Of a stretch of DNA of 43,381 nucleotides, positions 36,242 through 43,381 are shown one piece after another. Every line of letters begins with the position of its first letter. Position 1 is the first letter of the stretch. A program made the position numbers and the translations under genes. The notes beneath the pieces were generated by a model. The model had not been told where the DNA came from, did no database searches, and saw only the letters and a list, made by a program, of their open reading frames with translations. Source of the DNA: Calothrix sp. HK-06 (GTDB taxonomy: Bacteria; Cyanobacteriota; Cyanobacteriia; Cyanobacteriales; Nostocaceae). Location of the stretch: NCBI RefSeq assembly GCF_001904745.1, contig NZ_MRCD01000079.1:1-43381 (forward strand), given 5' to 3'.

Positions 36242-36296
36242 GGGCGGGTTAACCCAAATTTTCCAATATTGAACAGGATATATGTAAACCCGCCCC
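36242..36296. repeat. Dispersed inverted-repeat element GGGCGGGTT, copy 1
   Basis: GGGCGGGTT at the left and AACCCGCCCC at the right frame about 36 AT-rich bases (AACCCAAATT, CAATATT, CAGGATATA). It matches the element at 42419-42473 along its whole length, so it is a mobile or dispersed repeat. It lies just upstream of ftsY, between it and nusB. Confidence 0.85.
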
Positions 36297-36355
36297 ACCC
36301 AACATACAATCCCCAAACAAACCAGTAACCCATCCGCGTTATATTCGTTGCAAAA

Positions 36356-37009
36356 TTATCTGCCTTTTATTTTTTGCAAACTCAATTCACTCTTACTCTC
36401 AGTAACTCTACGTAGGACTCCATTAATAAACCTGTGTCCATCAGCTTCACTATACCGCTTCGCCAACTCTACAGCTTCATTAATAGCCATACGCTCATCA
36501 AGCTGTAAAAATAACATTTCAGCCACCGCAATACGTAAAATATCACGGTCAATTTGGGCGAGACGATTAACTTGCCAATCTACTAATGCCTGAGAAATCT
36601 CGTCATCAATAAGAGTTTGATTCTCATTTACAGTACGAACAATATCAATTGCATAGCGTGCAACATCCTTGTCCTGGTTAGCAAGTTGAATTAATTCGGG
36701 AAACTCAATAGCAGCACCTAGTTGATTAATTGCCTTTTGGGCATAAGTAACAGCTTCTTTGAGCATAGTGCGCGCGGTGTTTAAATCGCTAGCACGTGTT
36801 TCGCTAGTAAGTAACCTGTCATTACTACGTTGTAACTCACCTGCGGCATTATCAAGGGTATCTTGAACTTCAGAGCGGAGGGTACGAACAGCGGCAAGTA
36901 CAAGTTTTGGTAAGTGTTCTTCGTTTAACTTTTTAGGATTGGTGGGTAACTGACTCAAACATAGGAGTGCCAGTTCACGCGCAATTTGACGAGGTTTACG
37001 CTCTTGCAT
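36356..37009 (-). CDS. nusB: Transcription antitermination factor NusB
   Basis: 217 residues, normal for cyanobacteria, which carry an insert in the N-terminal half. The start [18 protein letters not shown] and the C-terminal part with [40 protein letters not shown] and FINGVLRRV are typical NusB. It binds boxA RNA together with NusE (S10) in rRNA antitermination. It sits 50 bases after the DUF502 gene and upstream of ftsY on the same strand, likely one transcript. Confidence 0.96.
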   Translation of the reverse strand: MQERKPRQIARELALLCLSQLPTNPKKLNEEHLPKLVLAAVRTLRSEVQDTLDNAAGELQRSNDRLLTSETRASDLNTARTMLKEAVTYAQKAINQLGAAIEFPELIQLANQDKDVARYAIDIVRTVNENQTLIDDEISQALVDWQVNRLAQIDRDILRIAVAEMLFLQLDERMAINEAVELAKRYSEADGHRFINGVLRRVTESKSELSLQKIKGR

Positions 37010-37059
37010 ACTTTTTATTTTTTATGAATGGATTTTAGATAGATTAATAATAGAAACCC

Positions 37060-37815
37060 TTACGGTATTATCTGCCGTGACTCCGAAGAAGGAATTTCGA
37101 CTTTATGCTCCGCCATTACAAGTGAGGGTATAGGGGTATTTGGGGCAACTATACCGCCTGAAACTATAATTTTAAAGGCATCTTCGATTGATATTGATAG
37201 ATTAACAACTTCGTTCTCAGGTACTACAGCATACCATCCTGTGGTTGGGTTTGGAGTAGTGGGCACAAAAACACTTAATACTGGTTGCGACATTTGCGCT
37301 TGGATTTCGTTGCTAATAGCGCCTGTTACAAATCCGACAGACCAAACACCGCGTCTGGGATATTCTACCAAAACCACTCGCCTAAACTTACCATTTGAGT
37401 CTTTGAATAAAGTTTCAAGAAGTTGCTTAAGAGTTTTATAAACCTGTCCAGCTAAAGGAATCGCTTGTACTGTTCGCTCACCAAAATCAAGCAACCAGCG
37501 TCCAGCGATGTTACGAGCCATTAACCCAATTAAAAGAATACCTAATAGTGGAACGGCAAAGCCCACCAAAATATTAAGTAAATTAACTAAAATCGGGTGC
37601 AGCCCATCAAAAGGATTAAGTTGCTTGGGTACGCGCGTGAGAAAGTCAATTACCCAGTTAGCGATGGTAATCGTCAGCCAGATTGTAGTTGCTAGAGGTA
37701 TAACAACCAGCAACCCAGCAATCAAGTCATTCTTTAAATCCTGCTTTAAGCGTTCGATTACCAATCTCCGACTCTCCTTGTTTAGGCTAGTAGAACTTTT
37801 TATATAGGTACTCAT
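37060..37815 (-). CDS. DUF502 membrane protein
   Basis: 251 residues from ATG 37815; the frame is open to 37842, but MSTYIKSSTSLNKES matches the usual start better. Two long hydrophobic segments (about 35-58 and 78-105) are followed by the DUF502 signature: RWLLDFGERTVQAIPLAGQVYKTLKQLLETL, then RRVVLVEYPRRGVWSVGFVTG and VFVPTTPNPTTGWY. It is an integral membrane protein conserved in cyanobacteria and chloroplast-bearing plants (related to LCV-like proteins, from memory). Its molecular role is not known to me. First gene of the nusB-ftsY series. Confidence 0.9.
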   Translation of the reverse strand: MSTYIKSSTSLNKESRRLVIERLKQDLKNDLIAGLLVVIPLATTIWLTITIANWVIDFLTRVPKQLNPFDGLHPILVNLLNILVGFAVPLLGILLIGLMARNIAGRWLLDFGERTVQAIPLAGQVYKTLKQLLETLFKDSNGKFRRVVLVEYPRRGVWSVGFVTGAISNEIQAQMSQPVLSVFVPTTPNPTTGWYAVVPENEVVNLSISIEDAFKIIVSGGIVAPNTPIPSLVMAEHKVEIPSSESRQIIP

Positions 37816-38227
37816 AGAGCATTCTGGGCGCATGGAAGCCATCTACGCGCTCTTCAACAAACTTATAAGGATGTTACTTGTGTGCTTACTGCTTCTTAGA
37901 GATGCCTAGAAGCCGTTTGTTACTCTCGCTAACCACTGAAGGTTACAGCAGTTATCTGCCAGATGCCAATATTTTTTAACCTTGTAACTGAATGTTGCAA
38001 GTTTTAATATTTATTCTAATATTACCGTGCCAAATTAAAATCTGCCGGAATGCCGAACTTATCAGGATGATAGCCGCCGTATACAGGTATCTTTAGGCAA
38101 TACAGGCGCCGCAATTCTGATAAAGATAAGAAAATTTAATCTAAATATTAATTTATATTACACTCCCATCTTGTGAAACAGGCATCCCTGCCTGTTCCTA
38201 ATATCATAATAGTTCGCTTACTAACGA
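37816..38227. other. Intergenic region upstream of the DUF502-nusB-ftsY series
   Basis: About 410 bases without a gene. It should contain the promoter of the DUF502-nusB-ftsY series at its left side and the end of the frameshifted gene at 38228 on its right. The AACAGGC hairpin at 38177-38196 lies near the right end. Confidence 0.5.
38177..38196. terminator. AACAGGC hairpin repeat, second copy
   Basis: AACAGGC-ATCCCT-GCCTGTT, the same hairpin as at 17936-17955 in opposite orientation. It follows the stop codon of the minus-strand gene ending at 38228 by about 30 bases, so it may terminate that transcript, although no T-run follows on that strand. Confidence 0.5.
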
Positions 38228-38712
38228 TTAAGTCAAAGGGGAAGAACTGTTGATTACTCTTTTCATAATGCAAGCAACTTCACCATAACCAGGGCGCCCA
38301 GTTAGCCCTTGCAAGTTATTATGTTCTATATCTTCATCTTGACCTAGTTTACTTGTCCATTTACCGTTGGGTAATTGTCTTGCAACATGCGTTGGTAAAT
38401 TGTCGTAATCATTATATATAGCTATTTTTTGATATTTTTCTTCCAAAGTATCATCCTGACAGACTTCGTAACCAAGTGTTTGGTATGCCTGTAAGCTTCA
38501 AGTGCCAACTCTCTAGGGACATTAGGAGGCCAGTAATGTATACCATCTGCATCTGGCCACCACCATCTCTGGTCATCATCAGCAGCCCAAGCAACACAGT
38601 TATAATCAGGAGAATCTTGACTTGTTAATCTATACCCACAAGCACTTAAGTTAGGAAAATCGCGCTCAATTAGCCTTGTTACGTAGCGCACCCAAGCATT
38701 ATTACCTACCAC
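38228..38712 (-). pseudogene. Frameshifted hypothetical gene (DUF7689-like)
   Basis: One protein in two frames. The first part, from GTG 38712, reads NNAWVRYVTRLIERDFPNLSAC, then DYNCVAWAADDDQRWWWPDADG and YWPPNVPRELALEAY. The second reads LQAYQTLGYEVCQDDTLEEK, then YQKIAIYNDYDNLPTHVARQ, WTSKLGQDEDIEHNNLQGL and GYGEVACIMKR. The break lies near 38485-38495; each frame is meaningful only on its own side. The CxAWA core and RQLPNGKWTSKLG tail are those of a cyanobacterial family of unknown function. The start overlaps the stop of the upstream gene (GTGGTAG), so the two were translationally coupled. Confidence 0.78.
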
Positions 38713-39146
38713 TGATAACCTCTTTGCTTTCCCCACTCTAACCAAGCTTTAGTCATTTCTTTTGTGTTGCCTTTATGCTCTGGAGACACAGGGTCTACTT
38801 TTGTAATAGATTTTAGTGCCCCAAACCATTGTCCGGATTTTTTCTCTAATTCCTTTAGTAACAATGGCACGGCTTCTTCACCCATGCTAATAATTTCTTG
38901 ATATGCGGGATGCATTGATAGTTGGTGAGTAGATGATACACCATGATTTTCGTCACGCCATTGGTTAACAAGTCTTTCAAAAGTAGCTTCTGTGCTTGCT
39001 TGTTTTAATGCAACACCGTGCTTATTTTGACTACTCGGCGCCGTTTCAATACTGTGGGTAGATAAATTTTTTTCTAGCATTCGCCGTTCTTCGTCATTCA
39101 AAGATAGGATAACCTGCACTAATGACTCAACAAGTTTAGTGTTCAT
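38706..39146 (-). CDS. Hypothetical protein coupled to the DUF7689-like gene
   Basis: 146 residues from ATG 39146, where MNTKLVESLVQVILSLNDEE gives a normal-looking start. The N-terminal helix-rich part (LSLNDEERRMLEKNL) resembles the front part of many small cyanobacterial antitoxin-like proteins. The C-terminal part (MHPAYQEIISMGEEAVPLLL, ALKSITKVDPVSPEHKG, AWLEWGKQRGYQW) is a separate conserved module with a HEAT-like helix pattern. The stop overlaps the start of the next gene, so they form a pair. A toxin-antitoxin role is possible but unsupported. Confidence 0.75.
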   Translation of the reverse strand: MNTKLVESLVQVILSLNDEERRMLEKNLSTHSIETAPSSQNKHGVALKQASTEATFERLVNQWRDENHGVSSTHQLSMHPAYQEIISMGEEAVPLLLKELEKKSGQWFGALKSITKVDPVSPEHKGNTKEMTKAWLEWGKQRGYQW

Positions 39147-39267
39147 ATTTACACGGGTTGTGTACATTGCCAGTCTTGCATGGCTATAGCTTGCCAGTGT
39201 GGGATTAATGGCAGTTATTTAATTTTATATTGGATTTGTGTTGGGTTACGCTGGCGCGGAAGCCAAC

Positions 39268-40131
39268 CTACGATTTGTTAAGTGCTTCTAGGGTTTTGGC
39301 TTCTGTGTGGGTCGGCGCCGTGTTTTTGATTTCCCAGACTTTGAGTAATATGAGATATTCGTAGAAGGCTTGTAGTGTACACCAAGCGAAACCGGCGCGT
39401 CCATCTAGACAACCACCGAGTAAAAAGTACATATAGATAAAACGAATAATAGGGCGCCCAGGTAAGCGTAATGATAAATCTTTAAGTGCGCGGCGCCGTT
39501 CGACTTCGGAGTTGCCGAGAAATAAGTCTCGCCATTTGACGCTACCGTGTTGGAGTTGATTTACTGTTTCTTTGGCTTCGTCGGTGGAATAGCGGTTGTG
39601 TTTATCAATCCAACGACTTAATCCTTTGCCGGAAGTATAATGTGGGTAAGTTTCTTTCAAAAAACTAGTGGCGCCGTCACAAACTTCGCGTTCGGTATGA
39701 CCGTAATCACTAAACCAAACTTTACCATGACGGAATAATCGCAGTTGATAGCGTGGGTATTGAGTACTGCGACGAATCCATGAATTCATAAACATGACTC
39801 GTTCCGCTACATAGTAACCTATATATTCTGAATTAGACTTGCTTGCTTCGACGCATTCGGCAAATAATTCTGGTGTCATACGCTCATCAGCTTCGAGTAT
39901 ATATACCCAGTCGTGTTTAGGCTGTATATTTTCGAGCATCCAAGTTCGCTGGCGCCCGTGGCTTTCAAAAGCATGTTCAACGACACGCACCCTGTAGCGA
40001 TTAGCAATTTCGACGGTGCGGTCAGTGCTACAAGAATCCACGACGATAATGTCATCCGAAAGCATTGCTGACTCGATACAAGCAGCAATATCTAATTCTT
40101 CGTTATAAGTCAATATGTAAATGGATATCAT
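39268..40131 (-). CDS. Glycosyltransferase family 2 protein
   Basis: 287 residues with a GT-A fold: ISIYILTYNEELDIAACIES, IIVVDSCSTDRTVEIA and the metal-binding EADER in DWVYILEADERMTPEL. The later part (YPRYQLRLFRHGKVWFSDYGHTER) is typical of WaaE/LgtF-like enzymes that add sugars to envelope glycans. There are no membrane spans except a short hydrophobic stretch near 230. Upstream on the same strand lies an HpsJ-like membrane protein, so both may serve an exported polysaccharide. Donor and acceptor sugars cannot be predicted. Confidence 0.92.
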   Translation of the reverse strand: MISIYILTYNEELDIAACIESAMLSDDIIVVDSCSTDRTVEIANRYRVRVVEHAFESHGRQRTWMLENIQPKHDWVYILEADERMTPELFAECVEASKSNSEYIGYYVAERVMFMNSWIRRSTQYPRYQLRLFRHGKVWFSDYGHTEREVCDGATSFLKETYPHYTSGKGLSRWIDKHNRYSTDEAKETVNQLQHGSVKWRDLFLGNSEVERRRALKDLSLRLPGRPIIRFIYMYFLLGGCLDGRAGFAWCTLQAFYEYLILLKVWEIKNTAPTHTEAKTLEALNKS

Positions 40132-40181
40132 TATTTTTATGTCGTGGAAATATTTAATTTATTGTATCAAATATTGCTCTG

Positions 40182-40198
40182 GGTGGGCAGTGCCCACC
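40182..40198. repeat. Short palindrome GGTGGGCA-G-TGCCCACC
   Basis: An 8-bp perfect inverted repeat about one base, directly after the stop codon of the HpsJ-like gene. A frequent dispersed cyanobacterial motif; it may act in termination or mRNA end formation. Confidence 0.6.
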
Positions 40199-40204
40199 TT
40201 ACTT

Positions 40205-41044
40205 CTACCGAGCGGTAGCTTTTTTGGCGCTACCTTGTCCCATACCCATGCTTCTCATACCAGTCCAACCGATAATGATGTAACCAATAGAAAGTAACAA
40301 GCTGCTCATACCAATACGTAAACCAGATTTCCAAGCTTGGTCTTTAGCTTGTTTTTCGGCACTTTCTTTTTGCTCACGAATCTGACGCTTTTGTTGGTCT
40401 GCAAGCTTTTGAGGGTCGCTTTGTGAAGCAATAAAGTCATCAAGTACTTTAGGGTCTGTCTTAGCTTTTTTAAGCACATCTTTTACAGCAGGAGGAACAT
40501 TTGGATTTTCTTGTGCTTGCTTAAATTTCTGCTCGTCTTTAAGAATGTCGTTTAACTGTGCTTTGGTTTGAGCTTTTTGCTTTTCAAGTTCAGCTTTAAC
40601 TTGGTCGTTACCTAACTGAGCTTGAACCTGAGTTAATTGGTTGTTGAGTCGGGTTTCTTGCTGTTCAGCTTGTCTGCCAATTTGCTCAACGGTTTGTGCG
40701 CTAGCTTGACGAACGTTATTTAAGTGCAAAGGAAAAATCAGCAAAAACATCAAGCCTAAAATACTAGATAAAACAAATGCGGGTAATCTCAAGTCAAAAC
40801 CGCCAAATCTTTCATCACCTTCAAAGCTATCTGCCCAATATCCTGCAATTAATAATCCTAAACCGACCATAGGCACAATACCACGGTCTACCAAAGCAGT
40901 AGCCAAACCAATTTGCCAACCTCTATCGGTTGGTTGGAAAGGAAACAGCAAAATTATAAAGTCAATAAGAAAAGACAAAAGTAGGATAATTCCCCCTACC
41001 TTAAGGGTTCTTGAAGCAGTGGCAGCAGCAAAACTGTTAATCAT
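40205..41044 (-). CDS. HpsJ-like membrane protein with coiled coil
   Basis: 279 residues. Three N-terminal membrane helices (about 15-37, 50-68, 88-106) frame the conserved FPFQPTDRGWQIGLATALVDRGIVP. A long Gln/Lys/Ala-rich coiled coil (about 112-235) and a fourth helix near 245-265 (GLRIGMSSLLLSIGYIIIGW) follow. The pattern matches the HpsJ family named after the hormogonium polysaccharide locus of Nostoc, as far as I recall. With the neighbouring glycosyltransferase and the pilin-like gene at 42502 it suggests a link to polysaccharide secretion or gliding, but the genes are not one tight operon. Confidence 0.65.
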   Translation of the reverse strand: MINSFAAATASRTLKVGGIILLLSFLIDFIILLFPFQPTDRGWQIGLATALVDRGIVPMVGLGLLIAGYWADSFEGDERFGGFDLRLPAFVLSSILGLMFLLIFPLHLNNVRQASAQTVEQIGRQAEQQETRLNNQLTQVQAQLGNDQVKAELEKQKAQTKAQLNDILKDEQKFKQAQENPNVPPAVKDVLKKAKTDPKVLDDFIASQSDPQKLADQQKRQIREQKESAEKQAKDQAWKSGLRIGMSSLLLSIGYIIIGWTGMRSMGMGQGSAKKATAR

Positions 41045-41215
41045 ACGTTCTAGTTTTTGTAGTACAAGTGATTGTTATTACTTAAAGTTACTGGAATATG
41101 GTTCCCATAACCTTATCTGTTCTTTACGTTTACGACAACAATTTATAGATAGTAATAATTTTTTACTTCATTTTTAAGAACTACACCACGCTAGCACCTA
41201 CTTTTCACAGTGTCT

Positions 41216-41467
41216 TCAGAAAAACAACGGTATTAAAATATACTTAGATAGAAACGCAATATATCGCACTGTAAAGTTGTAGCGACGCTCATTGCAGCGG
41301 CGACAACATAAAGCTAAATTTTGCACTTTATCAGACCCACCAAGAGATTGGGGGACAATATGGTCTACCGTAAAACGGTCTGTGCTTATGAATTCTGGGG
41401 AGTGACAGTATTCACAGAGGAATTTTGCTCTTTGAGCGATAATTTTTCGTGTTGCGTTGGAAACCAT
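41216..41467 (-). CDS. HNH endonuclease, C-terminally truncated
   Basis: 83 residues. A compact HNH core is visible: CEYCHSP (first Cys pair), DRFTVDHIVPQSLGG (His and Asp), NLALCCRRCNERRYNFT (Asn and second Cys pair). Relatives continue after RRYNF with about 40-60 more residues; here the sequence switches to an unrelated hydrophobic tail (VRYIAFLSKYILIPLFF) and stops. The metal and catalytic residues are present, so activity is possible but doubtful. It overlaps the end of the upstream gene by 82 bases in another frame. These cyanobacterial HNH genes are usually stand-alone. Confidence 0.75.
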   Translation of the reverse strand: MVSNATRKIIAQRAKFLCEYCHSPEFISTDRFTVDHIVPQSLGGSDKVQNLALCCRRCNERRYNFTVRYIAFLSKYILIPLFF

Positions 41468-41709
41468 CTTGATTCAACAGCTAAAACAGAATTAGTATAA
41501 GTAAAAATCTGCACTAATTCAGATATACCATCTAACTCAGCTTTTTCTTCTGTTGTAATTAATCCTAATTTCGTTTTCTCTAATAGTTCATCGGAACGTG
41601 CCTGAAGTTCATCAGTAAGTCTGAAAACATTAAGATTATTTACTTTCTCAAGCTTAATCCCTGTCTCTAACCAGTATGAAGGCTCTATCATCAATTTTGG
41701 ATTAATCAT
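41386..41709 (-). CDS. Hypothetical protein upstream of and overlapping the HNH gene
   Basis: 107 residues from ATG 41709 (a TTG at 41724 is an alternative). A soluble helical protein with LETGIKLEKVNNLNVFRLTD, ELQARSDELLEKTKLG and TTEEKAELDGISELVQIFTY. The charged helical repeats and the partner HNH gene suggest a small conserved pair. The last 27 residues overlap the HNH start in a different frame. I know no function for it. Confidence 0.65.
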   Translation of the reverse strand: MINPKLMIEPSYWLETGIKLEKVNNLNVFRLTDELQARSDELLEKTKLGLITTEEKAELDGISELVQIFTYTNSVLAVESRWFPTQHEKLSLKEQNSSVNTVTPQNS

Positions 41710-41776
41710 AGTACTAACGTGCAATACAGCACTATTTATCTTAGCTTCTGCAAAGAGTGTACTACAACTGAATTAC

Positions 41777-42412
41777 TCAAAGAGTTCTAGCATCAGCATC
41801 CGTTACATCCTTATTCATCCGTTGCAAATTATGCCACACCTCCAGGTCTTCGGGACGGTCAACATCAGCAAGCGGCGCCAAGCATTGAAAAGATAGCCCT
41901 AAAGTATGTGCAACATTTATAGTCTGCTGTAACACTTCAGAGGTTCCCCAATTGATATTTTTGAATAAATCAGGAATTGGGCGCCGTAACCCGATTAAAT
42001 AATAGCCTCCATCCAAAGCTGGCCCCAGTACCAAATCAACATCGTTGAGATGTGCAAACGCCGTAGTTAAGATTTGTGCATCAATACCAGGACAATCACT
42101 GCCAATAATAATAGTTTTACAGGCGCCTTCTTTAAAAGAATCATGAAAAGCGCGAGCCATACGCTCACCCAAATCACCCTCACCCTGTGGCTGATATACT
42201 AAACCAGAACCTAACCAAGCCTGCATTAACCCCAAACTACCACCAGCAAAACGCACCTCCATAGAAACATTCAAGGGTAAAACTTGAGACAAAGTATGCT
42301 CAGTCATCTCACGATGAAGATTTGCCGCACCATCGGCGCCAAGTTTAGGAATTAAACGAGTTTTAGTCCGGTTAGGTTCAGGGTAACGAGTAAATAGTAT
42401 TAGATGATGCAT
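41777..42412 (-). CDS. TIGR04282-family glycosyltransferase (DUF2064)
   Basis: 211 residues. Motifs are LILFTRYPEPNRTKTRLIP (nucleotide-sugar binding), QPQGEGDLGERM, IIIGSDCPGIDAQIL (the DxP acidic site) and VLGPALDGGYYLIGL. The family is annotated as arsenosugar biosynthesis glycosyltransferase and resembles MobA/CofC nucleotidyltransferases. Its usual partner (TIGR04283) is not next to it; the GT2 gene at 39268 is of another kind. It is a soluble cytoplasmic protein. A 55-bp inverted-repeat element lies just upstream. Confidence 0.9.
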   Translation of the reverse strand: MHHLILFTRYPEPNRTKTRLIPKLGADGAANLHREMTEHTLSQVLPLNVSMEVRFAGGSLGLMQAWLGSGLVYQPQGEGDLGERMARAFHDSFKEGACKTIIIGSDCPGIDAQILTTAFAHLNDVDLVLGPALDGGYYLIGLRRPIPDLFKNINWGTSEVLQQTINVAHTLGLSFQCLAPLADVDRPEDLEVWHNLQRMNKDVTDADARTL

Positions 42413-42418
42413 ATTGTA

Positions 42419-42473
42419 GGGGCGGGTTAACCCAAATCCTTCATATTCATCAGGATATAACTAAACCCGCCCC
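42419..42473. repeat. Dispersed inverted-repeat element GGGCGGGTT, copy 2
   Basis: GGGGCGGGTT and AACCCGCCCC enclose AACCCAAATCCTTCATATT, CATCAGGATATAACT. It is nearly identical to 36242-36296. It lies between the pilin-like gene and the TIGR04282 gene and may terminate the former. Confidence 0.85.
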
Positions 42474-42501
42474 TAAACACGCCCCAAACCCGTGCCATCA
42501 A

Positions 42502-43032
42502 TCAATAACAATATCGACCATTTTCATCAGGTTCATCATGTTCAGTACCAGTACGCATGGCGCCCAAAATAGTAGACATAAAAACACAACGCTTAATTTT
42601 GCCTCCATACTTAGTAGATAACGTAACCCTTCCCAAAGGTGGATTAACAGTACCTCGAAAATCAAATATGGTTCTACGCACACCATCGCGCATCTGCATT
42701 GTAGTCTCAGTATCCAGCACAATACCAGACTCAAGTTCAAACCATTGAGCTAATGCAGGACTAACACTTACAGGATGAACAGCCCATTTAACAACTTCAT
42801 CCTCAACTTTAAAACTCGCTTGATATTTAATTTTGTCCTTCATCGCTTGGCTTTGAGCATTACGCAACGCCAAATATACTTGGTCACTAGCAGCACCAAG
42901 GCGCCGAGCCTCAATAAAACCCAGCCAACTAGGAACAGCAATTGCGGCTAATATACCAATAATAAAAACCACAACCAATGTTTCCAGTAACGTAAAACCA
43001 CTACTGGTAGAAAAGCTATATTTATTCCGCAT
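42502..43032 (-). CDS. Type IV pilin-like protein (GspH/FimT pseudopilin)
   Basis: 176 residues. A short leader ends in SSG, followed by FTLLETLVVVFIIGILAAIA: the prepilin peptidase site between Gly12 and Phe13, Glu17 at position +5 and a hydrophobic helix, exactly as in type IV prepilins. The rest (RRLGAASDQVYLALRNAQSQ, AVHPVSV, RRTIFDFRGTVNPPLG, RVTLSTKYGGKIKRCVFM) fits the GspH/FimT minor-pilin type. In filamentous cyanobacteria such pseudopilins occur in hps clusters linked to gliding. It is a minor subunit, so it would act at the pilus tip or in assembly. No other pilus gene is in the window. Confidence 0.9.
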   Translation of the reverse strand: MRNKYSFSTSSGFTLLETLVVVFIIGILAAIAVPSWLGFIEARRLGAASDQVYLALRNAQSQAMKDKIKYQASFKVEDEVVKWAVHPVSVSPALAQWFELESGIVLDTETTMQMRDGVRRTIFDFRGTVNPPLGRVTLSTKYGGKIKRCVFMSTILGAMRTGTEHDEPDENGRYCY

Positions 43033-43381
43033 TATAGGGTGGTAAATGCATTAAATAATTTACAAGTGGTAAATGCACCCCATAACTCAAGAAACCCGGT
43101 TTCTTCGACACTAAGCATCAAAATCTTCAAAGCAAACGAAAGAAACCGGGTTTCTCAAAATAACAACAAAATTCACAAGTAGACGCACCCAACTCGCGCA
43201 AGCAAAAAATATTCAAATCAAAAACTTAACAACAGTAAAATCTTAGAAGCTACTACTAATTCCGTATAAGCTCGTTCAAAGTAACTAGATGAGCCGATAA
43301 TTGTAAACGCGAATCACGGGTCATGCAAACTAAACAAGCAATGGTCATAACTGTGGCTTGTACCAAATTATTCTAATCACG
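43033..43381. other. Intergenic region at the right edge
   Basis: No gene is seen. It contains a 12-base direct repeat GTGGTAAATGCA (43039-43050 and 43066-43077) just before the pilin-like gene, and copy D of the AGAAACC palindrome element. The remaining bases to the window edge are AT-rich without clear structure. Confidence 0.5.
43088..43157 (+). repeat. Palindromic repeat element, copy D
   Basis: AAGAAACCCGGTTTCTT, a spacer with GACACTAAGCAT and TCTTCAAAGCAAACGAA, and AAGAAACCGGGTTTCTC. It has the same order and spacing as copy A at 13855-13922, 29 kb away, which shows that this is a dispersed family rather than a local origin. Confidence 0.85.

Noticed and set aside
36215-36316. Longer N-terminus for FtsY
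   Set aside because: The extension is encoded mainly by a dispersed inverted repeat, and MAFNWFRRQ is the usual start of the protein.
38706-39146. Toxin-antitoxin call for the coupled pair at 38228-39146
   Set aside because: Only the gene order and an antitoxin-like first helix suggest it; neither protein has a recognised toxin domain.
43200-43381. tRNA or small RNA gene near the right edge
   Set aside because: No cloverleaf, no T-loop sequence and no GC-rich stem could be built from the bases present.

Overview
The window comes from a cyanobacterium, most likely a filamentous one of the Nostocales type. The evidence is an intact photosystem II D1 gene (psbA), a cyanobacterial phosphoenolpyruvate carboxylase, a CyanoP/PsbP-like protein, a CyRepA1-type replication protein, a PEP-CTERM protein and several small cyanobacteria-restricted protein families. 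The window is dominated by an over-represented palindrome, GGCGCC: I counted about 74 copies by eye, against roughly 3 expected at this base composition. The classical HIP1 octamer GCGATCGC was seen only once. Genus cannot be fixed from the sequence alone. No rRNA, tRNA or CRISPR array was seen.

Layout. (1) 1-8.0 kb is a signalling block: a membrane histidine kinase with an ethylene-receptor-like sensor domain, a decayed IS4-type transposase, and on the minus strand a large dCache-HAMP-PAS hybrid kinase followed by a REC-kinase. The hybrid kinase has an in-frame stop near its original start. This block is poor in GGCGCC. (2) 8.0-14.4 kb holds a strongly structured intergenic element, a D-lactate dehydrogenase, a PD-(D/E)XK nuclease-like protein, a CyRepA1 plasmid-type replication protein and a cluster of palindromic AGAAACC-GGTTTCT repeats. 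(3) 14.4-17.6 kb: an NHL-repeat PEP-CTERM protein whose C-terminus is now encoded by one of those repeats, an HxlR regulator and psbA. (4) 18.0-22.4 kb: a two-gene O-acylation unit, MBOAT acyltransferase plus a large DUF1574/SGNH protein with a fourfold repeated N-terminal half. (5) 22.5-29.0 kb: ppc, small hypothetical genes, the psbP-like/maf overlapping pair and a frameshifted CYTH-like gene. (6) 29.0-38.0 kb: a double TrkA-N membrane protein, a DUF2278-lamin-tail protein, and the minus-strand housekeeping series DUF502-nusB-ftsY-PP2C phosphatase. (7) 38.2-43.4 kb: a frameshifted gene with its coupled partner, a family 2 glycosyltransferase, an HpsJ-like membrane protein, a truncated HNH endonuclease, a TIGR04282 glycosyltransferase and a type IV pilin-like protein.

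Common themes. Several reading frames carry recent-looking small repeats that changed the protein: a heptamer repeat in the replication protein, a proline-rich insert in PEPC, a triplicated 12-mer in Maf, 12-mers in FtsY and a mobile palindrome in the PEP-CTERM tail. Several genes are broken by a single frameshift or stop. At least three families of dispersed inverted-repeat elements occur between genes and probably act as terminators. All functions are assigned from motif recognition by eye; no database search was run.
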